DNA of 44,022 nucleotides from Chloroflexota bacterium (GCA_016200675.1 JACQEH010000025.1:1-44022), one strand, 5' to 3'. Positions 33,476-42,344 are shown, counted from the first letter of the stretch. Notes: generated by a model from the letters alone, not told the origin. Translations and numbers: made by a program.

Positions 33476-33826
33476 GTGGCGCCCATCGTTCGCGGCGGCA
33501 TCGTCCTCGTCGGGCTCCTCCAGCTCGCGGGCGGCCTGGCCCTGGTCGTCGGCGGCGGCACGGACGCGGCGGGCGGCCTGTGGCTGATGGCAGTCGGCGG
33601 CTTCTTCGTGATCGTGCCCTTCCTGGAGCGCGCCCGCTACCGCTCCGAGGCGACGGAGCGCGGCCTCTCCCCGGTCGGGCCGGGCGGCGGCGAGACGACC
33701 GACGCGCCGATCGAGCCGCGCTTCCGGCCGACCACCGAGGTCTTCGAGGACCCGACGTCGGGCCGCCGCATGCGCGTCCTCGTGGACCCGCGGACGGGCG
33801 AGCGCCGCTATGTCGCGGAGGCTTGA
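33476..33826 (+). CDS. Small membrane protein of unknown function
   Basis: A 116-aa protein with two hydrophobic segments (about residues 8-27 and 33-50) and a hydrophilic C-terminal half ending DPTSGRRMRVLVDPRTGERRYVAEA. I do not recognise it. GTG 33476 is 4 nt after the YbjQ stop, so it is the third gene of that operon. The polar half suggests a cytoplasmic tail. Confidence 0.7.
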   Translation: MAPIVRGGIVLVGLLQLAGGLALVVGGGTDAAGGLWLMAVGGFFVIVPFLERARYRSEATERGLSPVGPGGGETTDAPIEPRFRPTTEVFEDPTSGRRMRVLVDPRTGERRYVAEA

Positions 33827-33850
33827 GTCTTTACAATCGCCTGCTATCCT
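33823..33850 (+). promoter_or_regulatory. Promoter for ppk
   Basis: TTGAGT (33823-33828), a 16-bp spacer and TATCCT (33845-33850), beginning at the end of the preceding gene. TACAAT (33832-33837) is a second possible -10. The start codon is 53 nt downstream, so unlike several neighbours this mRNA would have a leader. Confidence 0.5.
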
Positions 33851-33903
33851 CCGGCGCCCGGCGGGGTGAGGGCAATGAGCCGTCGCCCGCCGCAGGAATC
33901 ACG

Positions 33904-36117
33904 GTGCACACGTCCATGTCGGCCCTGAAGGCAGTCCCGCCGTTCCAGTCGAGCGCGCCTGTCATCGGCGGCACGTCGCGGCGCGGTCGCCGCGCCCGCT
34001 ACCTCGATCGAGAGCTCTCCTGGCTGGAGTTCAACGCCCGCGTCCTGTTCGAGGCCCGCGACCAGCGCAACCCGCTCGTCGACCGCCTGCGATTCCTGAC
34101 GATCTTTGCCAACAACCTCGACGAGTTCTTCCAGATCCGCGTCGCCGGCCTGCGCCAGCAGGTCCGGGCCGGGATCACCCAGCTCCCGGCCGAGGGCCAG
34201 GGCCCGGCGGCCCAGTTGCGGGCGGTCCGGTCGCGGGTCGTCGAGCTCGCCGCCGAGCAATCGGCGATCTACCGCGACCTGCGACGGGATCTCCGACGGG
34301 CCGGCGTGGCCGTCCTCGACTACGCCGAGGTCCCGGAGGACCACGCGGCCCTCCGACAGCGATTCATCGACGAGATCCACCCCGTCCTGACGCCCCTCGC
34401 GGTCGACCCGGGCCACCGGTTCCCCTATATTTCGACGTTGACCCTGTCGATCGCCGTCGGGCTGCGCGACCCCGAGACGGGCGTCCGGCGCTTCGCCCGG
34501 GTCAAGGTGCCGCCCGTCCTGCCGCGCTTCCTCGAGCTCGAACAGCGACCCGACCAGCCCCTCGGCCACCACCGGTTCGTGCTCCTGGACCAGGTCATCG
34601 AGGCCAACCTCGACCTGCTGTTCGCGGGCATGGCCATCGAGGAGCACCACCTCTTCCGGGTGACGCGAAACGCCGACCTGGCCCTCGAGGAGGACGAGGC
34701 GGACGACCTCCTCCTCGCGATCGAGGAGGAGCTCCGTCGCCGGCGCTTCGGCGAGGCCGTCAGGCTCGAGGTGGAGCGATCGATGCCCGCCTCGATCAGG
34801 AAGGTCCTCCTCGGGGGCATCGGGGTCACGGAGGACCAGGTCTACGAGGTCCGCGGGATGCTCGACCTGACCGGCCTCGGGATGCTCACCGACCTCGACC
34901 GGCCGGATCTCAGGTCGGAGCCCTGGGCGCCGGTCACGCCCCGCCGCTTCCAGCGGGTCGAGGACGACGAGCCGGTGGACACCTTCGAGGTGATCCGCGC
35001 CGGCGACGTTCTGGTCCATCACCCCTACGAGAGCTTCGCCACCACGATCGAACGGTTCGTCGCCCAGGCGACCGACGACCCGGATGTCCTGACGATCAAA
35101 TTGACGCTCTACCGGACCTCGGGCGATTCCCCGATCATCCAGGACCTCATCGAGGCGGCCGAGCGCGGCAAGCAGGTGGTCGCGATCGTCGAGATCAAGG
35201 CCCGCTTCGACGAGCGTGCCAATATCGCCTGGGCCCGCAAGCTCGAGCAGGCCGGGGCCCATGTCGTCTACGGCATGGTCGGCCTCAAGACCCACAGCAA
35301 GACCCTCCTGGTGGTCCGGCGCGAGAGCGGCGTCCTGCGCCGCTACGTCCACATCGGGACGGGCAACTACAACTCCCGGACGGCGCGCCAGTACGTGGAC
35401 CTGGGCCTCCTGACCTGCCGGGCGGATATCGCGCAGGACGTGACCGACCTGTTCAACGTCCTGACTGGCCTCGCCCGGCAGCCGTCATACCGGCGGCTGC
35501 TCATCGCGCCGCAGGCGCTGCGCGGCCGGTTCCTGGCCCTCGTCGAGCGCGAGATCACCCACGCCCGGGCCGGCCGGGCGGGAGGCATCATCCTCAAGCT
35601 GAACGCGCTCGTCGACCGCGAGTGCATCGACGCCCTGTATCGCGCCTCAGGCGCAGGCGTCGAGATCGACCTCATCGTCCGCGGCGGTTGCACGCTGCTC
35701 CCGGCAGTCCCGGGCCTCTCCGAACGGATCCGGGTCCGGTCGATCATCGGCGAGTTCCTGGAGCACTCGCGCATCTGGCGCTTCGAGAACGCCGGCGAGC
35801 CCGAGTGGTTCATCGGATCGGCCGACCTCATGGAGCGGAACCTGGACCGCCGCATCGAGGCCTTCACGCCGGTCCTGGAGCCGGAGCTCCAGCGGGAGCT
35901 CGACCTGATCCTGGCGACGATGCTCGCCGATGACCGTCGAAGCTGGACGATGCAGTCAGATGGGTCGTGGACGCGCGTCGACGCCGAGCGTGAGGGACCC
36001 CCGACGGTGGATACGCACGCGACGCTGAAGGAGCGCGCGCTGCGGGCCGCGCTGGCGCCGGCCTTCGGGGGTCCGGCGGGACCGCCGGCGGGTGTCTCGC
36101 TCGAGCCCTGGGCGTGA
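33904..36117 (+). CDS. ppk1: Polyphosphate kinase 1
   Basis: Enzyme that reversibly polymerises the gamma-phosphate of ATP into polyphosphate (737 aa). Seen: N-terminal helical domain YLDRELSWLEFNARVLFEA, DEFFQIRVAGL, HPVLTPLAVDPGHRFPYI, HHPYESFATTIERFV, and the catalytic region with autophosphorylated His464 in GLKTHSK, followed by YVHIGTGNYN. GTG 33904 has CAGGAA 6 nt upstream; ATG 33916 is the alternative. Its stop overlaps the start of the CYTH-CHAD gene (GTGA). The neighbouring ppx and pst genes place it in a phosphate-storage island. Confidence 0.96.
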   Translation: MHTSMSALKAVPPFQSSAPVIGGTSRRGRRARYLDRELSWLEFNARVLFEARDQRNPLVDRLRFLTIFANNLDEFFQIRVAGLRQQVRAGITQLPAEGQGPAAQLRAVRSRVVELAAEQSAIYRDLRRDLRRAGVAVLDYAEVPEDHAALRQRFIDEIHPVLTPLAVDPGHRFPYISTLTLSIAVGLRDPETGVRRFARVKVPPVLPRFLELEQRPDQPLGHHRFVLLDQVIEANLDLLFAGMAIEEHHLFRVTRNADLALEEDEADDLLLAIEEELRRRRFGEAVRLEVERSMPASIRKVLLGGIGVTEDQVYEVRGMLDLTGLGMLTDLDRPDLRSEPWAPVTPRRFQRVEDDEPVDTFEVIRAGDVLVHHPYESFATTIERFVAQATDDPDVLTIKLTLYRTSGDSPIIQDLIEAAERGKQVVAIVEIKARFDERANIAWARKLEQAGAHVVYGMVGLKTHSKTLLVVRRESGVLRRYVHIGTGNYNSRTARQYVDLGLLTCRADIAQDVTDLFNVLTGLARQPSYRRLLIAPQALRGRFLALVEREITHARAGRAGGIILKLNALVDRECIDALYRASGAGVEIDLIVRGGCTLLPAVPGLSERIRVRSIIGEFLEHSRIWRFENAGEPEWFIGSADLMERNLDRRIEAFTPVLEPELQRELDLILATMLADDRRSWTMQSDGSWTRVDAEREGPPTVDTHATLKERALRAALAPAFGGPAGPPAGVSLEPWA

Positions 36118-37905
36118 CGACCGCGACGCCGGGGCTGGACGGCCAGCCCCTCGAGATCGAGGTCAAGTACCGCGTCACCGACCCCGCGGCCGGCGAACGC
36201 TGGCTGGCAGAGACCGCCATCAGCGGCTTCCTGTCCAAGGGCCGCCCGACCCGGGTCACCGTGGTCGACCAGTATCTCGACACGGCCGCCGGCGCCCTCA
36301 GGGCGGCCGGCTATGTCGCCCGCATCAGGAGCGATGGCGGGTCCGCCACCCTGACCGTCAAGTCGACGGCCGAGCCGACCGGCGCGGGCGCCATCCATCG
36401 CCGGCTGGAGCTCGAGGGTCCGGCCGGACCGGAACTGGAGCCAAACGCCTGGCCGGCGTCGGCGGCCCGCACCCTCCTCCTCGAAACGTCGGGGGGCGCC
36501 CCGCTCGTCGAGCTCGTCAGCATTCGGCAGGATCGTCGCAAGCGAATCCTCGAGCGAAACGGCACGGCCGTGGAGCTCAGCCTCGACGACGTGGCGGCGC
36601 TCCGCGACGGGGCGGTCGTGGCGACCTTCGTCGAGCTGGAGGTCGAGCTGCTGCGCGGCGACGAGGCGGATCTCGCCCGCCTCGACGCGCGCTTCACGGC
36701 CGATCCGGACCTCGCGCCGGCCCGCGGCTCCAAGCTCCAGTCGGCCCTCGACGCGGTGGCGAAATCGCGCGAGATGGACGCAGCGGACGCTCCTTCGGCC
36801 CCGGCCGGGGCCCGGAAACGGCCCGCCGGTGGGAAGCCACGAACTCGCCCGTCCGAGCCTGCTTCGGAGCCCAGGTCCGAGCCTGCGTCCGAGCCTGCGT
36901 CCGAGCCGCCGTCCAACTCGGCGTCCAAACCTGCGTCCAAGCCGGCGTCCGCGCCAAAGCCGGCATCTCGGCCGGCATCCCAGTCCGCTCCGTCGAAGGC
37001 CGGACCGCCGAAGCTCGGCGGGGCCAGGAACCCGGGCGTGGTCGGCGACGACACGATCGCCGAGGCAGGTCGCAAGGTGCTCCGCTTCCACCTTGCCAGG
37101 ATGATCGCCCGCGAGGCAGGGACGCGCGAGGGCGTTGATCCGGAGGCGCATCTTCGGCGAAGGATTCCGGAGCGGCAGGACGCGCCCGCACCGGACCCAC
37201 ATCCGGGAGGTCGCCCGGCGGCTGGGGGCCGTCCGGGACCTCGACGTCCTGCTCGCCGGCCTCGAGGCCGACCGCGCCCAGCTGCCCGAGGCGGAAGGAC
37301 GGGGGCTGGAGCCGTTGGCTGAGGCCTGGCGCACGGCCCGCGACGAGGCGCGGACGCTGCTCGTCCGCGAGCTCGACTCGGCTCGACACCGGCGCTGGCT
37401 GGGGGAGTACGCCGAGTTTGCCCGCAGCGAGGGACAGGGCGCCAGGGTCGTCGAGGGCGCCACGCCGAACCGGGTTCGGGACACCGCCCCGTCACGCATC
37501 CTGGCGGCCCACGAGCAGGTCCGCGCCTATGAGGCGGTGCTCCGCACGGCCGACGTCCCGATGCTCCACGAGCTCCGGATCGCGGCCAAGTGGCTGCGCT
37601 ACTCGATCGAGTTCGTGCGTGAGCCGCTCGGCCCGGACGCGGAGCCGCTCATCGCCCGCGTGACCGCCCTCCAGGACCACCTCGGGTTGCTCCACGACGC
37701 CGACGTCGCCGCGGGGCAGGCGCGGGCCTTCGCAGCGGCGCATCGCGGCTCGCTGCGGGACGAGGAGGTCGCCGCGATCGAGCGCTATGCGGCCCGCAAC
37801 GAGGAGCGGCGGGCGGCGCTGGTCGGGTCGGTCGGACCGGCCTGGCGGGCCGTCGCCGGGCTTGGGTTCCGACGACGCCTGGGACGGGTCCTGGCCGGTC
37901 TTTGA
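36114..37905 (+). pseudogene. CYTH-CHAD protein with an internal deletion and frameshift in CHAD
   Basis: CYTH domain (about residues 12-215) with the triphosphate-tunnel motif ExExK as LEIEVKYR (Glu14, Glu16, Lys18), a 100-residue Pro/Ala/Ser linker, then a CHAD domain, which binds polyphosphate. The CHAD begins normally (AGRKVLRFHLARMIAREAGTREGVDPE) to about 37140, but the stretch containing the family HxMRVATRRxRA motif is missing and the domain resumes in another frame as IFGEGFRSGRTRPHR and runs to 37905. About 16 codons plus a non-multiple of three seem lost. As sequenced, translation ends at 37322. GTG 36114 is coupled to ppk1. True lesion or assembly error cannot be distinguished here. 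Confidence 0.8.
36855..36950 (+). repeat. Eight tandem 12-bp units encoding EPAS/KPAS repeats
   Basis: Direct repeats of GAGCCTGCGTCC lie in the linker between the CYTH and CHAD domains, with decayed copies on to about 36986. Units 1-5 begin GAG (Glu), later ones AAC, AAA or AAG (Asn/Lys), so the linker passes from acidic EPAS to basic KPAS repeats. Such repeats change copy number by slippage. Confidence 0.8.
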
Positions 37906-37983
37906 GCCCGGCGAGCGCCTGAACGCTGGCCGGCCGCCACGTCGGGGGCTCCCCGCGCCCTGACGGGCCTGTGCGCCCTACAC
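37906..37983. other. Gap between convergent CHAD and ppx genes
   Basis: Seventy-eight bp with a short GGGGCTCCCC palindrome and GC-rich direct repeats; probably transcription end for both genes, but no canonical terminator is seen. Confidence 0.3.
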
Positions 37984-38934
37984 CTAGCCGAACCAGCCGT
38001 GAGCAAGCTCCTCGAGGTGGTCCCGCCAGGCCTCGCCCGCCCGATCGGCAGCGATGATCGCGCCCTCGCGGATGCCGGTGTCGACGACACGCCCCGTGTC
38101 CTTCTCGACGCGGTCCAGGATGGCCTCGATGATCGCGGCGCCCGCCGCGAGCAGGCGGATGCGCGCCTCGCGCAGGCCGTAGGTCACGGCCAGCAGCTCC
38201 GATGGCCCGCCCATGACGAGCTCGCGGGCCAGGGCCAGGTCGTCGCGGGTCAGGTGGTCGTCGCGGTCCGGGTCGCCGGCCCGGCGCAGTAGCTTGAGCA
38301 GGTTCGTCGCCGTGCCGCCCACGAACACGACCTCATCGGGACGGCTCACGGGGCTCCAGTCGAAGGCCTCGTCGGCCGCCCGACGCAGCTGCTCGACGTG
38401 CTCGGGCAAGGGCGGATCCGCATCCACCACCCGCCGCGTCAGCCGGCCCGCGCCGACCTGGACACCCGCCGCCCGGGCCGGCTGGCCCGGCCCGATCTCG
38501 ACCATCTCGCTGGAGCCACCGCCGATGTCGACGACGAGGAGGCCGTGGCGGACCCGCCGCCCCGCGGTCAACCCGACGAGCGTGAGGAGCGCCTCCTCCT
38601 CGTGCTCGAGGACGGCGAGGGGGACGCGCGTCTGGGCCGACATTTCGGCCACGATCCGCGTCGCGTCGGCGAGGCGCCGGAGCGGCTCCGTGCCGATGAC
38701 GATCGGGCTCGCCACGCCCATGAGCCGCGCCCGATCGACATAGCCGGCCACGGTCGCGGTCAGGGTTGCCCGACCCCCGGGGCCGAGGCTGCCCGGGCCG
38801 TCAACGGCCGCACCGAGACCGAGGAAGGTCGACTCGTCATCGAGGACCACCAGCCGGGCGCGCTCGGGTCGTGCGACGAGCATGTGGACCGAGGTGGAGC
38901 CGAGGTCGATGGCGGATCCCGGTCGATGTGGCAC
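37984..38934 (-). CDS. ppx: Ppx/GppA-family exopolyphosphatase
   Basis: A 316-aa member of the ASKHA-fold Ppx/GppA family, which removes terminal phosphates from polyphosphate or pppGpp. Motifs: AIDLGSTSVHMLVA (phosphate 1 loop), VLEHEEEALLTLVG, VVDIGGGSSEMVE (phosphate 2 loop) and FVGGTATNL. It lacks the C-terminal HD-like domain of long Ppx enzymes, as usual for short forms. GTG 38934 follows GAGG by 7 nt. It faces ppk1 and CYTH-CHAD, consistent with polyphosphate turnover; a pppGpp role is not excluded. Confidence 0.9.
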   Translation of the reverse strand: MPHRPGSAIDLGSTSVHMLVARPERARLVVLDDESTFLGLGAAVDGPGSLGPGGRATLTATVAGYVDRARLMGVASPIVIGTEPLRRLADATRIVAEMSAQTRVPLAVLEHEEEALLTLVGLTAGRRVRHGLLVVDIGGGSSEMVEIGPGQPARAAGVQVGAGRLTRRVVDADPPLPEHVEQLRRAADEAFDWSPVSRPDEVVFVGGTATNLLKLLRRAGDPDRDDHLTRDDLALARELVMGGPSELLAVTYGLREARIRLLAAGAAIIEAILDRVEKDTGRVVDTGIREGAIIAADRAGEAWRDHLEELAHGWFG

Positions 38935-38945
38935 GCGCTTCGGCC

Positions 38946-39119
38946 TCAGCGCTTCGTGGGACGGATTGGCCTGATCTGACCGTCCTCAGGGGCCAGCGCG
39001 CGCGTCACATCCGACGGCCCCGCCTGCGCGGGCGCCGCCGGTGTCGATGCTGCTGAACCCGTGTCGATCGCCCGAACGACCATGCCGCACTCCTTGCAGG
39101 GTTGCCAATTCTCGTCCAT
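38946..39119 (-). CDS. Possible 57-aa protein with one CxxC motif
   Basis: Short frame starting at ATG 39119 (MDENWQPCKECGMVV near the N-terminus, then a Pro/Ala-rich and basic tail) and ending 11 nt before the ppx GTG; its TGA lies within the ppx ribosome-binding region, as if cotranslated. One CxxC could be half of a zinc site in a dimer. There is no good Shine-Dalgarno and no recognised family, so it may be chance. Confidence 0.4.
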   Translation of the reverse strand: MDENWQPCKECGMVVRAIDTGSAASTPAAPAQAGPSDVTRALAPEDGQIRPIRPTKR

Positions 39120-39365
39120 GGCGGCCCGCCATGCCGGGCGCGTCTCGCTTGGCGTCGGCCGCCATCGCGCCCGTGGCGTGCAGCGCGGCCACCGTCTGGC
39201 GGCCACCGGAGGCGCCGCGACGGCGGCGTCATGACGGCGCAGAGACGCCATCGCAGAGACCGTTAACAAACGACATATGCCGCGTTGACCGGGGCCCCGG
39301 ACGATCCGACATCGAGAGGTGCGCATCCGACGTGCTGCCATGAACGCCAACCAGGAGGTTCTATC
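39120..39365. promoter_or_regulatory. pst operon control region
   Basis: This 246-bp gap contains a palindrome CGTCATGACG (39227-39236), a 9-bp direct repeat CGCAGAGAC at 39238-39246 and 39252-39260, then TTAACA (39263-39268, like one unit of the Bacillus PhoP box) and GTTAAC / GTTGACC at 39262 and 39284, 22 bp apart. AGGAGG (39353-39358) is the pstS ribosome binding site. A phosphate-responsive regulator is expected here; which element it binds is inference. Confidence 0.45.
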
Positions 39366-40568
39366 GTGATACGAGGTTCGAGTCGCCTCGGTCTCGTCGC
39401 CGCCGCGGTCCTGCTCTCCGCCTGCTCCGGCGGAGGCACGTTGGGCACTCCCACGAGCCCCGCGTCCACCACCACGCCGACGGTCGCGGCCTCTGCCTCG
39501 GCCTTGGCCGGGCCGAGCGTCGGCGCGACGGCGGCCCCGATCGCCTATCGCTGCACGAAGGGCGATGGCCAGCTCAACGGTGCCGGCTCCACGTTCATCT
39601 TCCCGCTGCTCTCGAAGATGGGCGAGGACTACAACACCAGGTGCGGGGTCAAGCTCAACTACCAGTCGATCGGCTCCGGCGGCGGCGTGAAGGCCTGGAC
39701 CGAGAACACGGTCGACTTCGGAGCCTCTGACGCCTTCCTCAAGGACGCCGAAATCCAGGCCGCGGCCGCGAAGGGCGAGCCCGTCGAGATCCCGGTCACG
39801 TTCGGCGCGGTGGTGGTGGCCTACAACCTCAGGGGCCTGGCCGCCCCGCTCAAGATGACGGCCGGTGTCATCGCCGGCATCTTCCTCGGCAAGATCACCA
39901 AGTGGAACGACGCGGCGATCGCGACCCAGAACCCGGGCGTCACGCTGCTCACCACCGACATCAGCGTCGTCCACCGGTCCGACGGGTCGGGCACGACGAG
40001 CATCTTCACCACCTACCTCACCAAGGTCAGCCCGGACTGGGTCACGACCGTCGGCGCCGGCGACCCCACCAAGAGCGCCGGCAAGACGGTCGAGTGGCCG
40101 ACCGGCCTCGGCGCCAGCGGCAACGAGGGCGTCACCCAGGGCATCAACCAGACCGACGGCGGCGTGGGCTACATCGAGCTCGCGTACGCGCTGAAGAACA
40201 ACATCCCGTTCGCCGACGTGCAGAACAAGGGCGGCGCGTTCATCACCCCGTCGCTCGATTCCGTGAAGGCCGCCGCGGACCTGCCGAGCTACCCGGCGGA
40301 CCTCCGGTTCAACCTGGTCAACACCGACTCGCCGACGGGCTACCCGATCGCAGGCACGACCTGGGTCATCGTCTACAAGGACCTCTCCAAGGTCCTCAAG
40401 TCGGAGGACCGAGCCAAGTCCCTCGTCGACTTCCTGTGGTGGGCCATCCACGAGGGGCAGGGCGATGCCGCGCCGCTCTTCTACGGCTCGATCGCCAGCG
40501 GACTCCTTGCCCAGGACGAGGCGGCGGTCAAGTCGATCACGTGGGCGGGCGCCCCCCTGCTGCCCTGA
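39366..40568 (+). CDS. pstS: Phosphate ABC transporter substrate-binding lipoprotein
   Basis: Surface lipoprotein (400 aa) that binds phosphate for the PstCAB importer. Signal peptide ends VLLSAC (Cys at about residue 20), then a Ser/Thr/Pro/Ala linker. Phosphate-site motifs are GAGSTFIFPL, YQSIGSGGGVKAW, FGASDAFL and HRSDGSGTTSIFT. GTG 39366 is chosen because AGGAGG lies 7 nt before it. It opens pstSCAB-phoU and is followed by a strong hairpin before pstC. Confidence 0.95.
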   Translation: MIRGSSRLGLVAAAVLLSACSGGGTLGTPTSPASTTTPTVAASASALAGPSVGATAAPIAYRCTKGDGQLNGAGSTFIFPLLSKMGEDYNTRCGVKLNYQSIGSGGGVKAWTENTVDFGASDAFLKDAEIQAAAAKGEPVEIPVTFGAVVVAYNLRGLAAPLKMTAGVIAGIFLGKITKWNDAAIATQNPGVTLLTTDISVVHRSDGSGTTSIFTTYLTKVSPDWVTTVGAGDPTKSAGKTVEWPTGLGASGNEGVTQGINQTDGGVGYIELAYALKNNIPFADVQNKGGAFITPSLDSVKAAADLPSYPADLRFNLVNTDSPTGYPIAGTTWVIVYKDLSKVLKSEDRAKSLVDFLWWAIHEGQGDAAPLFYGSIASGLLAQDEAAVKSITWAGAPLLP

Positions 40569-40590
40569 CCCTCGCCGCCGCACGTTCATC

Positions 40591-40624
40591 TACCTCCCTC
40601 GGGCGCCTTGTGCCGGGGGAGGTA
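40591..40624 (+). other. 12-bp intergenic hairpin between pstS and pstC
   Basis: TACCTCCCTCGG (40591-40602) pairs with CCGGGGGAGGTA (40613-40624), twelve pairs with a single T-G wobble, around a 10-nt loop. There is no T-tract. Position between binding-protein and permease genes suggests partial termination or mRNA protection that gives more PstS than PstC. Confidence 0.65.
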
Positions 40625-40649
40625 CTCCGTTGCATCTGATCGAGATACG

Positions 40650-41633
40650 ATGACGGTCCACCGAGAAACACCCTCGAGCGAGTCCCTCGTCCGCCAGGAT
40701 CTGCGGCGTGGGCGCCGGATCACCGGCGACACGCTCTTCCGTCTCGCCTGCGGCAGCGCTGTCGTCGTCGCCCTCGCCGTCATCGGGCTCATGGTCTACG
40801 ACAGCGTGACGACGACCTTTCCCGTCGTTCGCCAGTTCGGGATCTGGGGATTCGTCACCGGCACCAGATGGGCCCCGTCGTTCGCCATCTACGGCGCCCT
40901 GCCGTTCATCTACGGGACCATCCTGACAAGCGTCATCGCCATCGTCCTGGCCGTCCCGATCGCCCTCGGCATCGCCCTGATGGTGACCGAGGTGCTGCCG
41001 GCGCGGCTCGCAGGTCCGGTCGCGATCCTGGTCGACCTCCTCGCCGCGGTGCCCTCCGTGGTCTGGGGCCTGTGGGGCCTGCTGGTCCTTGTGCCGTTTC
41101 TCCGCCCCATTGAGAAGGCGATCGCCGGCAGCGCCGGTCAGGTCATCCCATTCCTTGCACCACCGACCCCGGGTCCGAGCTACTTCGCCGCCGGCGTCAT
41201 CGTTGCCTTCATGATCATCCCGATCATCGCCGCAGTCACCAGGGAGGTGTTCGCGGCCACACCGCGTCTCCAGCGCGAAGCCGTCCTGGCCCTCGGTGGG
41301 ACCCGCTGGGACGTCATTCGCGACGTGGTCATCCCGATCGGCCGGACGGGCCTCCTCGCCGCGGTGATCCTCGGCCTCGGTCGAGCGATCGGCGAGACGA
41401 TCGCGGTGACCCTCGTCATCGGCAACGCCCCGAAGATCGCGGCCTCGATCTTCGCTCCCGGATTCACCCTGGCCAGCGTCATTGCCAACGAGTTCAATGA
41501 GGCCACCGAAACCCTCCACCCCGAGGCGCTCATCAGCCTGGGCGTGGTGCTTCTCGCGATCGCGGTGCTCATCAACGGGGTTGGTCTCCTGATCCGTCGG
41601 CGATTCGAGCTGGCAGCGGGCCGTGCACGCTGA
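40650..41633 (+). CDS. pstC: Phosphate ABC transporter permease PstC
   Basis: Inner-membrane permease (327 aa) with about six helices. Characteristic segments are AAVPSVVWGLWGLLVL, the EAVLALGGTRWDVIRDVVIPIG coupling loop and GLGRAIGETIAVTLVIGNAP. ATG 40650 is the only good start before the first helix; GGGGGAGG is 27 nt upstream in the hairpin arm, so initiation may depend on that structure. Its end overlaps the pstA start by 11 nt. Confidence 0.95.
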   Translation: MTVHRETPSSESLVRQDLRRGRRITGDTLFRLACGSAVVVALAVIGLMVYDSVTTTFPVVRQFGIWGFVTGTRWAPSFAIYGALPFIYGTILTSVIAIVLAVPIALGIALMVTEVLPARLAGPVAILVDLLAAVPSVVWGLWGLLVLVPFLRPIEKAIAGSAGQVIPFLAPPTPGPSYFAAGVIVAFMIIPIIAAVTREVFAATPRLQREAVLALGGTRWDVIRDVVIPIGRTGLLAAVILGLGRAIGETIAVTLVIGNAPKIAASIFAPGFTLASVIANEFNEATETLHPEALISLGVVLLAIAVLINGVGLLIRRRFELAAGRAR

Positions 41634-42343
41634 CCCCGGACTCCTCTTCCGGCCGACCAGCCGACAGCGACGCCTCAAGGGCCGGCTGGTCGTCGTCCTG
41701 GCGGCCTCGGCGCTGCTGCTCGCGCTCGTGCCACTGGCCGTCGTCGGCTGGTACATCGTGAGCCGTGGAATCGGGGTGATCCGCCCCGAATTCTTCGTCC
41801 AGGACCCGCCGGGTGACCTGAGCCAGCTCGGCGGCGGGATCCGGAATGCCGTGGTCGGAACCCTGCAGATGACGGGCCTGGCGGCACTGATCGCCGTCCC
41901 GCTCGGGCTCCTCATCGCCGTCCCTCGCGGTGATCATGCTGCCGATCATCGTGATCTCGACCGAGGAGATGCTGCGCCTGACACCCCGCCCGGTCGCCGA
42001 AGGCGTCCGGGCCCTGGGCCTCAGCCGCTGGCGCTCCTTCTCCTCCGTCCTTCTGCCATCGGCGCTGTCCGGCATCTTCACCGGCGTGCTGCTCGCCGTC
42101 TCCCGGGCGATCGGCGAGACGGCACCGCTGATCTTCACCGCCCTCGGCAACAACTTCTTCAGCCTCGACATGGGCGAGCCGCTCCAGGGCCTGCCGCTGC
42201 TCATCTACCGCAACGCGCTCAACTCGGCGTACCCGGCAGCGCGCGATCGGGCGTTCGGCGCGGCGCTGGTGCTCGTGGCCATGGTCCTGATCTTCAATCT
42301 GCTGGGACGGTGGCTCGTCGCGCGCCGGCGTCCGGGCCGCTGA
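41623..42343 (+). pseudogene. pstA: Phosphate permease PstA with internal deletion and frameshift
   Basis: The first 100 codons read as PstA (GWYIVSRGIGVIRPEFF, GGGIRNAVVGTLQMTGLAALIAVPLGLLIAV) to about 41922. The C-terminal part resumes in another frame from about 41924 (LAVIMLPIIVISTEEMLRL, VRALGLSRWRSFSSVLLP, AIGETAPLIFTALGNNFF) to 42343. The segment between, which in PstA carries YLxEY and the SxPSIVxGLFxY helix, is absent: about 50 codons are missing. As sequenced, PstA cannot assemble, although pstB, pstC and phoU are intact, so a collapse in the assembly is a serious possibility. GTG 41623 overlaps pstC. Confidence 0.85.
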
Positions 42344-42344
42344 C

